The notes under the pieces were generated by a model that was not told the DNA's origin, did no database searches, and saw nothing but the letters and a program-made list of their open reading frames with translations. A DNA stretch of 64,000 bases from Metarhizium brunneum (taxonomy: Eukaryota > Ascomycota > Sordariomycetes > Hypocreales > Clavicipitaceae), in NCBI RefSeq assembly GCF_013426205.1, contig NC_089423.1:3534001-3598000 (forward strand), written 5' to 3'. This document shows, piece after piece, positions 1 through 12,033 of the stretch. The position numbers and the translations under genes are program-made. Positions within the stretch are counted from its first letter, which is position 1; the number at the start of each line of letters is the position of its first letter.

Positions 1-3000
1 GCTGAATGACACTGCTTGGCGCTTGTATGACTGGAAACGCCGAAATGAAGTGATACCTGGCGATTGGCAGAAAAACAATCTTATTGCAGCTTGATCCAGA
101 GCCGATCCAGTTCCCACAGGTAGGACCAACCGCGCAGGCAAAGAAATGAAATTGGTGTAACACTTACTTCTGGTATCATCGGCCGCCAGCGGCTGTTGCA
201 AGTCAAGCGCGGGCATCTTGAAGGTCTGGTCTGGAATTGGAGGTTGTGGTGAAGAGGAAATGTCGCGGACCAGATCGAGTCACAAGCTGATGAGCTACCC
301 TACTACGGAGTACTTCCTGGTAACTTGATTAATTGGGTGGATTGGGCGGGACGAGAGGTTTCGGGCGGACGTGTGTGAAATGAGCAGAAGTCAATTGAAT
401 GGGAGAGTTTGTCAACAGATCAAACTGGACTCGACCCTGGGCAACGATATTAAAGGGCTCGAGGACATGTTTAAATGAGTCAGAAACCATGAAGCATGTG
501 CATGTCAACGATGTACAAGCCAAGGGACAACAGAAAAAAATCATGGATCGGAGCAGTTTCGGAGCGACCCCACCATGAAGCTGTGCAGGCCAATTACTGT
601 CAATTGCTGTCAAATGTGGGCGACCATTTTGCTGCGAGCGGCCAGCGCTCTCCCACTTTCTCCCACATGCTCCCACTGGCCCCTCCAGGACCGACCAAGC
701 CCACATCGTGTACCTCAAGTGGGCCCACTCGCGGCGCCTGGCAGTTCTTGAGCACGCAACATGCGCTCAGAATTTATGCACGCTAGTACGGAGTACGGAG
801 TAAGGTCAACAACTGGTACCTTGGGTCGCAGGTCGGGCGTACCTGCCATCGTACGGCCGCGCCGCCGTCCACAGCCGTGACTAATGGGCCACCTCCTGTT
901 GGGTTGCAGCCGCCTTATCCACAAACGTGTGAATAGCGCCCGTCGGTTAGTTGGTCGATCGCAAACACCATGTGCAAGGAAGGCCTCCTTATCTTGAGCT
1001 GGGCTGACGCTGGTAGACCGCCTTTGAGGTTTCCTGGCTCGTCCCCAATTCTCCCGCTGCACCCTCAAGTATCATGGAATACTACCCAGGTACATGCCTG
1101 CATGTCTGTATACCAGGTAACATTTGAACTTACTACCTAGGTAGGTGCCTAATGTATGCATAATACCTGCAGGCTCAGCTCCAATGCCGCAAGTAGATGC
1201 TATCAGTGCATCGGCATTGGTCCAGAAGCGGAACATATCTCCTAGGTACTCCGTACTGGTAGGGTGAAATGCTCGGCGGACTCACTTTTTTTTACTAGGT
1301 GCGCCTACCCCCCTACTATTTGCTGCATTTAAACTTTCCCTATATGTGAATTACTATAGTAAAATACTACTATATATATATACTTTAATAATTATGGTAT
1401 AATATACTTACCTATTATAAAGGATATGCTAATATGCGATAATATATTATATATAACATAAAGCCGAATAGCCAGGTACTTGGCGACGCGTGAGCGCTCT
1501 TAGCACAAAGAGTGAGCCTGCCGAGCAATTCACGTAGTAGGTACGCACTTGGCATTATTGAGAATAATGTCAAGAATGCGCACGCTGGAATTCTCGGCGG
1601 CCTTCTTATTTATACACTACAATCTGCTAATAACAGTCCATTTAAAATCAGAATGCTCCTTCCTCGAGTCGCATGTCAATGGAGAACCATCATTTTTGAT
1701 CCTCTTATTGTTTCTAAAAAAGTCTGGTGGCGGTACAGATACCCACAGTTGCGTCTAGGAGTGCAGGTCCTTGATAACGCTCAGCTGGCATCATCCACGC
1801 ATCAATGATTAACGTACGAGCTCGAAGTGCCACTGCATCTTCGTCGCAGTCACGCCACGGCATGTCTGTTGACGCGTCATGCGAACATTGAAGCAATTCT
1901 GAAACAGACGGAGACCTGGACTCTTGACATTTGGTGGCAGAGCAATGCCAGTCAGTAACTCCAAAACAACGAGACTCGACTGGCTCGTCTAGTTCACAGC
2001 TTCGAAACGCCCAGCCTTCAGCCAGCATTCAGCTAGCTATTGTGTGCGCACGCGCAGTCGCAGGTGGCAGGATGTGGCCCATGAAATTGTAAAGCCGCAC
2101 CTACTCCGTACTCCGTACTGCACTCGCGTAAACGAGTTGCTTCGCAAGACAAAAAAGAGTGGACCGACTCGCAAGTTTGGTGGCACTGGGAGGATCCCCT
2201 TGGATCAAGTTGGCCCAGATCGTCGTTCAAGATGCTCCATCTCGTCCGTACGATAACCTACATATGCACACCATTCGCATTCGAGCGTCCAGGATGTCTG
2301 ACCCAGCACAGGATGAATGACTTGAGAATGCTTTACTCCGAGAGCGTATCTAGTACTTGAGCAAGTGACATCTCGAACTTTAGTCATGGAAGGGCTTCTA
2401 CTCTGTATGTACCAGACAGTCTCAGGATTCTCTAGTGCTGGCCCAGTTGCACCTGAACCAGCACCGTCAAGTTGACCATCGTTCAATTCACACCTGCCAT
2501 GCCATGTATTTATTTGCAGCCATCGTCAAGCCCAATTAGGGGCCCTGGCCCACCGCCGCCACGCCCTGTTTTATGGCGTTTTAAGGCATCTGGTTGGATT
2601 CCTTTCAACGCTCGCATTATCGTCTAGAAATTGACCGGACACATTGGGTGGCTTCATGTTCCCGGTGCAAACTTAACACGGCCGCTCAAGGCCTGTGCAT
2701 AATTCATCTTGTCATACCAATCTTTTTAATCCATGGAACATTCTGTTTATGCAGCACTCTCCCTCCACCTATGCGTCCTTCCATTGCCGTCGGCACTCGA
2801 TCCCTCCACCGACCGCCACAGGGTTGACTTTGTCGTCATAGCCCACTTCTCGTCGAGGTGTCAGCCGCATTAAGACAACGCCCTGGTCCTGAACCAAAAG
2901 TTGCTGGCCCAAGTCTGGACATCTGGAGTCAGTTTGCTACACTTTGAGCACCAAGCCTCGCCCTGCCCCCACGCCAACCGCGGCTCTCTCCCGACTCGCT

Positions 3001-3369
3001 GTCTGTGACCAGGCCGATTCGTCTCAGCTTGCCTTGCACCGCCAATCAATTTCTACCTGGATCTTTACGAGAAGGGCAAGAATTGGCTGTTGCAACACCG
3101 TATTTTCTCGATCCCCCGCATCCTGCTCGAGTGTCTGCCATCCATCCCTCCGCGGAAAGAACCGCCGGCTTGTCGGCCTCTCGTCACCTGCCATCGCCAG
3201 TGCCAGTTTCTATCTGGGTGCCTGCTATCCGTCTTATCGACTACCAGCTGGAATCATTCTGCCATCAACAGCCTTTCGCAGGCATCACCACTTGCCGACA
3301 CCCGCCACCATCATATCCGCAACATCCCAGACGTGCATGCGATTCATCTAATACCAAAGGACAGCGAAC
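1..3369. other. Non-coding left flank
   Basis: No reading frame here has protein-like composition or a family motif. The stretch holds six copies of the TACGGAGTA 9-mer (304, 787, 794, 1247, 2102, 2109), a TACCTAGGTA-type palindrome near 1134, an AT-rich island at about 1320-1464, and from about 2750 a CT-rich tract that is probably promoter and leader for the gene starting at 3370. Confidence 0.6.
1320..1464. repeat. AT-rich island
   Basis: About 145 bp composed almost only of A and T (runs such as TATATATATATAC and ATAATATATTATATATAAC) inside otherwise balanced sequence. This is the look of a short remnant degraded by repeat-induced point mutation or of a low-complexity spacer. No ORF or terminal repeat is visible. 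A second island lies at 60122-60295. Confidence 0.5.
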
Positions 3370-4415
3370 ATGTTTGCTACACAACAGTATCTGGAGGCTG
3401 TTGACGCCGGACGAAAACGCTTCAGAGACGATGAAGAAATAGCCAATGCTGCTGCTGGCTTTGGGGAACACAGAAATGCACGACTACTTCCGCCTTGCTT
3501 GTCTTCCTTGCCGTGCCAATATGGACTCGTCGCTAACCACCTTCTCAGAAACGCATCCAGTCGCTGCCACTTCGAAACCCCCCTCGAGCAGGCCAGCATA
3601 GTCCATCTCCAAGCGTTGTACCCTTAAATGCGAGTCCTGCCTGCGCTGGTTCTCGCCCCCACGCCGAACCGTTCCAGTCTGCTTCCCATCAAGGGGGCCC
3701 GCTGCAACAAGATGCCGAGATGGACATGATGGACGTGACTATCTCATCACCTCCAGATCATGATGAAGCCGCACAACCCCCCGCCCTACTACTCAACCGT
3801 TCAACGGGTCGAATGCCCACGCCCATCCAACCAAGTTTTGCGGCACAGGTCAAGGGACAGTACAGCGGATGGGCGGCTACTGTACAAACGCAGACAACCC
3901 CGAACGGAGTTGCGAACCTTGGCCATCACGTCATGGGCATCGCACAGGACCAAACAGTCCCACGAGCGATGACCGGCGGGCCAGACTGGCAGACCCTGCA
4001 AAACCACAGGCGGCTACCTTCACCCATCTCGGAAATGGGCGACCCCATTATGCATGACGGCAGTGGCATTCCGACCTGCACGATGATGGATAGTGAGGAA
4101 CAATTTGGTCAATTCGGTCAGCCAAGTCCAGTCCACGGTTCAATGTCTGGACAGCCATCACCATTGCACGCCATGGAACATCCCAATGCTATGATGGATG
4201 CTGATTGTCATCACCTTCTGCAACATGGCGAATCTGATACTGATCCGTCATCCCCGTCTCCAAATCGCAAGGGACATCAGCGCAGTAAGCATACAGTTAA
4301 CAGCTGGACGTGGCAGCCTGGTATGAAGAAGAGTTTCAGCATAGGATACAGGTCGGACTGTGAGAAATGCAGGCTCAAAGTCCCAGGTCATTTTAACCAT
4401 ATTGTAATCTCATAG
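3370..4415 (+). CDS. Conserved fungal protein of unknown function
   Basis: Two-exon model: 3370-3477 and 3549-4415, giving 324 aa. The start at 3370 opens with MFATQQYLEAVDAGRKRFRD; exon 2 resumes with KRIQSLPLRNPP and runs without a stop to the C-terminus. The 71-nt intron has a GCTAAC branch-like site and CAG acceptor, but the frame-consistent donor is GC (GCACGA), not GT. The middle is low-complexity, rich in Met, Pro, Gln and Ser (repeats like GQPSP). The C-terminal 25 residues are the most structured-looking part, with a CEKC pair followed by a basic and hydrophobic tail (RLKVPGHFNHIVIS). I recognise no catalytic domain. N- and C-terminal ends look conserved, with a variable disordered centre, so a regulatory or scaffold role is possible. 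The intron model is the weak point. Confidence 0.7.
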
Positions 4416-5224
4416 GGGAGGGAACGTCGGCTGGTGGGGCTTAATACAATGAGAAAATTACTATCAACTGGATAATAGGGGCGAGATTCGCGACCGGCAG
4501 CATCGAACCGTTGTTGGATTCGGCTGCCGATATTATTATGAAGGACTGCCCCATGGGACAAACTCGTTTTGAGTTGGATGGCGTTGAACAAGGTATTTGG
4601 ATCAGGATTATACACAACGGTTTGAGCAAGATGAGGATTAACCTTGCTATAAAATTCGGCAACATGGGCGGAAATGATTATCGGCACAGTGGCATTGACC
4701 TTTTTTTCTTCTTCTTCAACTAGCGATTTTGACGAGGCTGAGTACTTTTACTACCACACAGCTAAGCGACTTTTTCCTTTGTAATTTGATACATACCTAG
4801 GTAATTTTTGGCGCAGTGGCTACCGGCCACCACTATCGGGCACATTACAAAGATTTTATAACGTCTACTGGGTGCAATTCCTGCGTGGCGCATTCTCACA
4901 GCACAGATGTGTACTACTATCAAGATTGGATTTCCCGCTGAGGATATTTCATGTCCATAAGTTCATACCAAAGTGACCCAAAATCGAATGATGTGAATAC
5001 TTTTGTTTTTAAACCAAGGTTGATATGCAGGTAGTTGGGATCAATCCCTCTGTTATTACATACAAGAACGACTCCTGACGCCAATCTAATGCACAACCAA
5101 TCTACAGAGATATGATACATGTTTTTGTTTCCACCTTCTCCCCATGCCTTGCTAGACCATAGAACGATTGGAACGATAATACTTCCTCCTGGTCCCATGT
5201 AGGCACATTGCTCTGCTGGCAGGT
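4416..5224. other. Intergenic, convergent 3' flanks
   Basis: Lies between the stop of the plus-strand gene at 4415 and the stop of the minus-strand gene at 5225, so it should hold both 3' UTRs. There is a T-rich stretch near 4700 and a TACCTAGGTA palindrome near 4794. No gene seen. Confidence 0.6.
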
Positions 5225-6180
5225 CTACCAAGGCCACCAGCCGCGCTTTCCTGTTTTCTGTCCTGAACTGCCAGTATCCAGACCCAGTTGGTCTAGACTT
5301 CCGCCTTTCAGTTGATTCTGTTTCTCTGCTTCCCAGGCGTCCTTGGCCTTGGTCTCAATTGACTGCACTACACCACCCTCGGCAGCCAACGGCGCAGTTG
5401 CGTTGGACGGCGTCTCCCCAGCTGCCGTTGATCCACCAAAGAAACCCGAGAAGACGCCCAAGACGCCCTTTCCCGCCTTCTCCTCATCGACGGCATCTCC
5501 AGAAAATTTCGGCTTCACGTGCTCCTCGAAATGTGTTCGGTGCTCCGCCGGCGCTAATAGGGGCGGCAGCTTGACGCCAGATTCCTTTGCTTCGCGGTTG
5601 GCCTCTTCCACGAGGAGGATCTGCTCTTCGGTTGCGGTCCCCTTGAGGTACGCTATGCGGGCGGCGGCGAGGGAGTCGGCCTCGAGCTTCTTCTGGGCTT
5701 CGACCCATTCCGCGCGGCGGGCGCGGTTGTATTGGAGCATGTCCCAGACGGAGTAGACGCTAACTACACCAGCGACAGCTGTGAAGGGGAAAAAACTGCA
5801 GTGTTAGTTGCTGCAGTCAATCACATGGGTTGGCGGGGTGCGATGAAATGGCACCGCGAGGGAGCTGGGGGGGTTATCATACCCGTAAAGACGACGATGC
5901 CGCCGACGGTCCATCGATGCGCAACATCCAGGAACCGCCTCGACGCATCGATGACCCGATCTGTCCGGCTGATCTGTGCCTTTTGTGCCGCGATGTGTGC
6001 CTGCCTCAATCGTCGAACCCGCTGCTCGGGAGTCTCGCCGGGAACCCGGGGTGACGGCTTTGGCGTCGCGGCAGCAGCTCGTCCCCCGGCCGCACCGGCT
6101 GTTTTGGACGTGGCGTGAGGGATGGTTGATGTGAAGCGTGTTGCGTCCTTGACGCTTCGAGGTCCTATTCTTGACGCCAT
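5225..6180 (-). CDS. COX14-like cytochrome c oxidase assembly protein
   Basis: Two exons, 6180-5883 and 5778-5225, split by a 104-nt GT-AG intron; 283 aa. Residues 1-45 are basic and Ala/Ser/Thr-rich like a mitochondrial presequence. A conserved block follows (ETPEQRVRRLRQAHIAAQK, about 49-67) that precedes a single membrane helix at about 91-111, restored only by splicing (TVGGIVVFTA joined to VAGVVSVYSV). After the helix comes WDMLQYNRARRAEWVEAQKK and a charged, coiled-coil-prone tail ending RGWWPW. In fungi this arrangement matches the COX14 / cytochrome oxidase c assembly family, small inner-membrane proteins that stabilise new Cox1. The tail is much longer than yeast Cox14 (about 70 aa), as is usual in filamentous fungi as far as I know. 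Family call is from motif memory. Confidence 0.72.
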
Positions 6181-7457
6181 GGTGGGCTTGGGAGGAGGGG
6201 GGTTGTGTTGCGGTACACTTGACGCAGGAAAGAAGTCAAATGTCGAGTGATTTGATTGGGGAGACGATTGGGGGAGAATGGCCTGAGGAATCGCCTTCTC
6301 GTGAGATTTTTTGGGACGACTAGCTGGGTGGTGATTTTAGCGCTTGTGATTGGGCGTAGGCGGGAAAATTTCGGGCATGGCAGCTCGAGCTGGGAGGGGG
6401 GACATGATTTTACGTGGGCCTGATTCAATGCAATGAATCTACAGCATCGCTGGAATTGATGATGCGGTGGTACATAGAGATAGATATTTTCGAAAGGCTG
6501 TAGTTGAATTCTACAGTCTGGAGATACTGGAAAATGAAGCCGGTCGGATGGGAGAGTGTTTGACGAGACGTCTCTGTGCCTGCTTTTTTTCCTACCTCGG
6601 ACACACCTAAGCAGCATGGAAAAGGCGAAGAGACCTGTCAACATTGAACGACTCAGAGGTAGGAGGAGACTAGTTTTCTATTGAATGACAACGATGACTC
6701 GAGCCTTGGAGTACAAAAGTCACACCACTCGACAAAGCTTTGATGTGACAGACTTCCCTCCGTACAAATTCGCGTCACGTTGGAGCCATCGTGAAACGAC
6801 AACGCTTCCATGCAATCCACATAGAGCTCGAAGCACCTTCACCGGCTCATGACACACGAAACTAAATCAAGGCACATTGCCAGTGTTAACTGCCAACACT
6901 CTTAATACCAAGACGTTTACTGAAAGTGCTATCTCCAGTAGTGAGAAGGCATCATACTTTGGGTCTTCTTCATGACATCGCTCAAGGCAACGCTCACAAT
7001 GAAAACGAGGTGAAAATCAAAAATTACGCCCCCCATGGCCCCGAAGGACAATGGAGCAAGGAACGACTCCGCGTTGTGCAATGCAGGCCTTCCATACTGA
7101 ATCCCCCGAATCTTGAGCTGGGGAACTCGGAACAAGGTAAGTATGAAGAAGAAAGGAAGAAAAGGTGAAAAGCTGGAGGAGTCGGCCAAGTTTTATAGCT
7201 GTTTGTTGATGCCTGGGGCAGCCATTTCTGGTAGAGCCTTAGTCATCCCACGGTGCCGAGAGATTTTCCGACTTCACGTGACCCACACATTTGGCCCAAT
7301 TCTCGCTTCCTGTGTTTGGAGAGGGCACACCCCACCTGGTACGTAGCTTTTGTAGGGCACGAAAACCCTTTAGACAATTTGTCAAGCCTCCATCTCCGAA
7401 AATTCAACGCCTACCGAACATCGACAACCGGAGCGAGTTTGATCGCAAGCAGGCACA
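6181..7457. other. Intergenic, divergent promoter region (COX14-like / eL13)
   Basis: Nearly 1.3 kb between two divergent start codons. It holds a CACGTG box at 7275-7280 close to the ribosomal gene. Short frames on both strands (for example 86 codons on minus, 7189-6929) show no family resemblance. Confidence 0.55.
7275..7280. promoter_or_regulatory. CACGTG E-box upstream of eL13
   Basis: Palindromic CACGTG followed by ACC, about 178 bp upstream of the eL13 start codon. CACGTGAC-type boxes bind bHLH factors of the Cbf1/USF class and have been linked with ribosomal protein promoters in some fungi. A role here is inferred from position only. Confidence 0.3.
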
Positions 7458-8498
7458 ATGGTACGATTACCCCGTCGAATGCAGGCATTTGCATGATTTA
7501 AATTATCATAACTGACGGGATTTCTTTTTTCAGGCGATCAAGCACAACCAGAAGATTGTCAACAACCGTGAGCAGCCCACCCCATTACACCGACAGACGA
7601 CAATGGCGGCGACGACATTCGACTGACATATTCTCCAACAGACTTCCGCAAGGACTGGCAGCGACGGGTTCGCACCCACTTCGACCAGGTATGCGATGTC
7701 GATACGGACTAAACGACGAATGGTGGCTGTGAAGATGTAATGGGTGATGTTAACTTTTCATAAACAGCCCGGAAAGAAGGCCTCGCGCCGTGTTGCTCGT
7801 CAGGCCAAGGCTGCTGCTCTGGCTCCTCGCCCCGTCGACAAGCTGCGTCCCATTGTCCGATGCCCTACTATCAAGTACAACCGCAAGGTCCGCGCCGGCC
7901 GGGGTTTCACCCTGACTGAGCTCAAGGTACGGTTCTCCTGCCCGACCACACGCGCTCCCCAGTCCCGATTTTGATCTCGCGACATGTTCCCCCGAATGAA
8001 TGGAGGACCGAAACGCAAACCAGACGTTTTGGGAGACGGGCATGGCTGGAGTTATCCGATTTTGTAAACTGGTCTTCTAACACATTTTTTTTTCGCTCAC
8101 AGGAGGCTGGCATCGCCCGACCTTTGGCCCGCACCATCGGTATCTCCGTCGACCACCGTCGCCAGAACCTCTCCGAGGAGAGCCTGGCCGTCAACGTGGC
8201 CCGTCTCAAGGCCTACAAGGAGCGCTTGATCTTGCTGCCGCGCAAGTCCAACGCCCCCAAGAAGGGTGACACCAAGACCGACCTCTCCAAGGTCAACACG
8301 GCCACTAGCATCTCATCTGTCCTGCCCATCGCCCCCACCGACATTGCTGTCAAGGAGATTAAGAAGAGCGAGATGCCCAAGCCCATCGACGGTGGTGCTT
8401 ACGCTGCTCTGCGCATGGCCCGAAGCAACAAGCGATACCAGGGTGCTCGCGAGAAGCGTATTAGAGATAAGGCGGAGGCCGAGACTGCTAAGAAATAA
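7458..8498 (+). CDS. rpl13: 60S ribosomal protein eL13
   Basis: Five exons: 7458-7460, 7534-7567, 7642-7688, 7768-7926, 8103-8498; 212 aa, the usual length for fungal eL13. The product starts [20 protein letters not shown], continues through [20 protein letters not shown] and [14 protein letters not shown], and ends in a basic helix. It is a structural protein of the large ribosomal subunit that binds 28S rRNA. The first exon is the ATG codon alone: the intron begins immediately after it (ATG|GTACGA). All introns have GT and AG ends; total coding length is 639 nt and closes in frame. Regulation is probably through the divergent upstream region with a CACGTG box. Confidence 0.96.
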
Positions 8499-8783
8499 AC
8501 TGGCAAAAAAGGGTACTGGTGTTTGAGGGTTTTTTGCTCTTTGCGTCTCTTTGGAAGTGGCTACGTCGGTTCGAGACTCTGAGGGAGTTCTTGCCCCGAT
8601 TTCATGGCGGAGAGATACTATAGGTCCAGGTCAAAAATATTATTGCATGATCACCAGCTTTTTTTTGTTTTTGCCTTGTATACAAAACCGCCAATGGGAA
8701 AATGTCTTTTCTCGTGAACTTTTTGAGTTTGGGAGCCGCTACAAAGGTGGCATCATAGTGATGTTCCTAGCCGGCGCTTCTAT

Positions 8784-10942
8784 CTAGGAAGAATGTGCTT
8801 TGGTTCTATCGGTAACAACAAGATGGGTTCCATCCCGGACGAGACGTTGCAATGAAGCAAGTTTCTCTGGCGCTAGCTCGCTTTTTGCAACCTTCAACAA
8901 CTGGGTACATAGTACGAGTGCATTTTCTCTGTCCACCTTTGCCATGTTTTCCTTTTGCTTCGGGTCGACTTGTTGAGGTTCCAGCTGCAACTCACCTGCG
9001 GCAGATGACAACTCTGGGTGTGGTTCTGAATCTTTGGACTCGCCATGAGCAGCGGCACCTTCTTTGTTTTCTAGCTCTTGGCCCGTGATTGTTTCAATCA
9101 AGGCACTCTCTGCTGCCTTGTCACCCAACACGGATAGCACCACCCTCGCACCACTCTCAGACCGTGACATGAGGGCAAAGACGAACCAAGCTTCGGAGCG
9201 GAGAGACGGCCATTTACCTTGAGTTATGAGAAACCTCAACGGGTTTTCGACATGATTCTCCTTGTAGAAGTTTGATAATTTGCTCTCATCAGTGTTGTCG
9301 TCAGATCCTAGGTTTTCCAGAATTTCGGACACGGGTGAAGAGTGAAGTACTCGACAAATTCCTGCCACACATCTGGCTGCCTCAAGCTTGGTTGGTTCCG
9401 CGTCCGAGCGTCTGAATAGGGATATTATACCACTTGCGCTGGATAGCTCCGTCGGGGCGGTGTCCGCGCTGGCGCAGATCTGGCGAACGTTGGAAGGGCA
9501 GTTGAGTAGGAGCAGACGCGTAAGAGATACTGCTGCGAATTGGATCTGCGGTAATGCGTCAAGAGAGTATATTCTTGGAACACAGTGTGGAAGTAGGAGG
9601 TCTTTTAGTTGAGGTTTGTTCGCTGTGGGGATTGCTAGATTTTTGAGGAATGAGCAGGCTGCATGGAGGAGTTGAGTCTCGGTGACGGCAGAGTTGGATA
9701 AGAGCCTGACAAGAGGCTCATGTGCTCCGTATGTGTCTACCAAGGCAATCGAGGTTTTGTCAGAACGAGATAGATTACCCAAGGCTAAGCAGCCAGCAGA
9801 CTGCAAGAAGGGATTGTTCCCTCGAATCCAGGCCAGGAAGGATTGCGGTACAGCATCTGATAACGGGTAGGCCGTGGCGAAGGCGTCGTTGCCGGAAATA
9901 TCGGCCAGAGTTGAGAGCAAGGAAGTCCGTAATTGCTTCAGTTGCGTGACAGTGTCTTCATCGTCAACGTCGGCAACATTCAAACCAGCATGAGCATGGT
10001 AGAAGGCATCCATAAACAGCCCCATTTGCATTTCCGATACCACCCTGGACTGAAAATCTTTATTAGCTAGGTAGGCCACGGCCACTCCTACAATAGCAAT
10101 GAACTCGTCAACATCCTCTTTTGCCTTTGGCTGATTAGCCAGTTTGAGAAGAACCTCTACTGTGGATGGATCTGCAACGGCGCACTCTCCTTCTTGTGAC
10201 ACGAGGAGAGCCAAGATCTTGCAAATATATGGAACAAATGGGGCGTATTTGGAGATTTGTGGCAGAGATAGAAGGTGGACGAGTTGTTGGCTGAGGCGCG
10301 ATTTTGAGGCCAGGACTTGAGCAGGATCTAAATCAACTTAGTACAAGTCCTCGTGCGTATAATTACCGCGACAAGTCTTTTTTCTCACCATAATCAACCA
10401 GAATGTTGTAAATGACCGGAATGTTGAACGGTATTATGCTTTCATCCTTCACATGTCTAGTGATTGCCAATAGCCGATTGTCTTGCACCACTCGAGCCCG
10501 ATTCTCATCGGTATCAGCGCAAGAATTCCCTATCAAACGAAGAGAGTGTATGCGAAGCTTTTGTCTCAGGCCACCCTCATCTAACAAGTCGAGAAAGAAG
10601 TCCAGGATTCCGGAATCTCCGTATGGGAGACGCCATGCCACTATATGTTGGTAAGCTCATATTCATAGAACAAAACCAACCCCTTTTCCCAATCCTGTCA
10701 ACAAGAGACGGACGGTCATTCTGCAACTCACCATCTCGACTTCCATCCCCAAGTTTCTCTGCTATCAAATCCAGCTGCTCAGACTTAGTTGACCAGGCAT
10801 CTCTGCAGGCAGCCAGAACGTTGGAGAGCAGTTCTGCCCTTTTCAGACGGATATCAGACGGATCCGATGAACCCTCGAGGCCGCTTTGTTTATCACCACC
10901 ACCGTACTCCTGGAGGAGAGCGGCAACTTCTTGCGGTGTCAT
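8784..10942 (-). CDS. SmgGDS-like armadillo-repeat protein (Rap1 GDS1 family)
   Basis: Three exons: 10942-10732, 10640-10389 and 10327-8784; introns of 91 and 61 nt, both GT-AG; 668 aa. The chosen start gives MTPQEVAALLQEYGGGDKQ; the frame stays open upstream to 11278, so a longer N-terminus cannot be ruled out. The body is all-helical with armadillo-like repeats, for example LRIHSLRLIGNSCADTDENR, NPFLQSAGCLALGNLSRSD and LLHAACSFLKNLAIP. These blocks resemble Rap1 GTPase-GDP dissociation stimulator 1 (SmgGDS), which binds and chaperones small Ras/Rho-family GTPases, usually prenylated ones. The C-terminal 70 residues are acidic then basic and look flexible. It is divergent from pam16 and converges on eL13 (285 bp between stops). 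Confidence 0.83.
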
Positions 10943-11471
10943 GGCGCCCGTCTCTCTGGCCTTCAGACTGGCTTTGCGAGCAAGTCTGGGCTGAGCTGAG
11001 CAGCCTGAAATCCCCACAGGCTTGGTTACTGATGAGCCCTCATAAGCAACAGCCAGACCACTCAGCCTTGCTTGCGGATGGACCAACAAAAATTTCACGT
11101 AGTTTGCACAATCTCTAATTACTCTATCAATATCAATTATTCCCCTCTTCTCAGTGTAATTGGCCCGGGGAGGGTCACATGGCAAAACATTGTCTCGCCT
11201 CGCAGAGGATCCCAAGTCGCACGGCAAAATACCGGCTAAACCACACCCACGCCCAAGTTCTTCCGACCGCGGAATCATTCGCTAGCATCGCGCCCGTGGA
11301 AAAATCCAGAAAGCCGCTCCGAACCTCCAATTCCTACACTCAGCTTCGTGCGAGACAAGGGCCATTTCCCCCCCAAGGCGGCCCGTTACTTTTATTCACA
11401 CAGGGCCATCCTGTCCCGAGAGCCTCGATCGCCGGTGACTACGGTTTGAGCAAACTGACTTTTTTTTGACA
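10943..11471. other. Divergent promoter region (SmgGDS-like / pam16)
   Basis: 529 bp between the two start codons, with a T8 run just before the pam16 ATG. It should hold both promoters and leaders. No separate gene seen. Confidence 0.55.
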
Positions 11472-12033
11472 ATGGTACGGATGAACCTTGCTCTCCTATC
11501 CCGCCCCAAGAGCTCATGAAGCCCTGCTTCAAATGCGCCTCCCCTACAACGGGCCAGCCATGGCGAGCCCAGCTCTCGAAACCAAGACAACTAACAGAGA
11601 GTTAACGCAGGCGCACCGGTTCGTCGTTACCGCCTTCCTGACGGGCTCCCGAATCCTCGGCCGATCCTTCATGGCGGCCTACAAGCAGGCCCAAGCTGCG
11701 TCGCAGTACCAGCGCGCGCAGGCCAAGGCCGGCGGCGGCGCCGCGTCAGGCCGAGCCTCCCTGGCGTCGGGCATGACGCTGGACGAGGCGTGCAAAATCC
11801 TAAACGTCAAGCCCCCGGCCGGCGGGCAGGCAAACGTCGAGGAAGTCCTGGACCGATACAAGCGGCTGTTCGACGCCAACGATCCCCAAAAGGGGGGCAG
11901 CTTCTACCTGCAGAGCAAGATTGTCCGGGCGAAGGAGCGGTTCGAGCGGGAGCTGGGGCCGATACGGGAACAGGCCGAGCAGGAGGCCCAAGTAAAGGAG
12001 GGATGGAAGCCAAAGGTCTACAAGGACAAATAA
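11472..12033 (+). CDS. pam16: Mitochondrial import motor subunit Pam16/Tim16
   Basis: Two exons: 11472-11474 (only the ATG) and 11611-12033; 141 aa. After splicing it reads MAHRFVVTAFLTGSRILGRS, the N-terminal segment typical of Pam16. The J-like domain follows with MTLDEACKILNV (about residues 57-68), a NVEEVLDRYKRLFDAND helix and GGSFYLQSKIVRAKERFE. The HPD motif of true J proteins is absent, as expected for Tim16, which pairs with Pam18 to control mtHsp70 ATPase activity at the TIM23 channel. An Ala/Gly linker (about 36-55) is fungal-style. Like eL13 3 kb upstream, the first intron directly follows the start codon with donor GTACGG. Faces the biotin ligase gene tail to tail. Confidence 0.95.

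Noticed and set aside
5343..5756. 137-codon plus-strand frame
   Set aside because: Antisense to exon 2 of the COX14-like gene.
6929..7189. 86-codon minus-strand frame with hydrophobic segments
   Set aside because: No homology recognised, no leader features, and it sits in the probable promoter of eL13.
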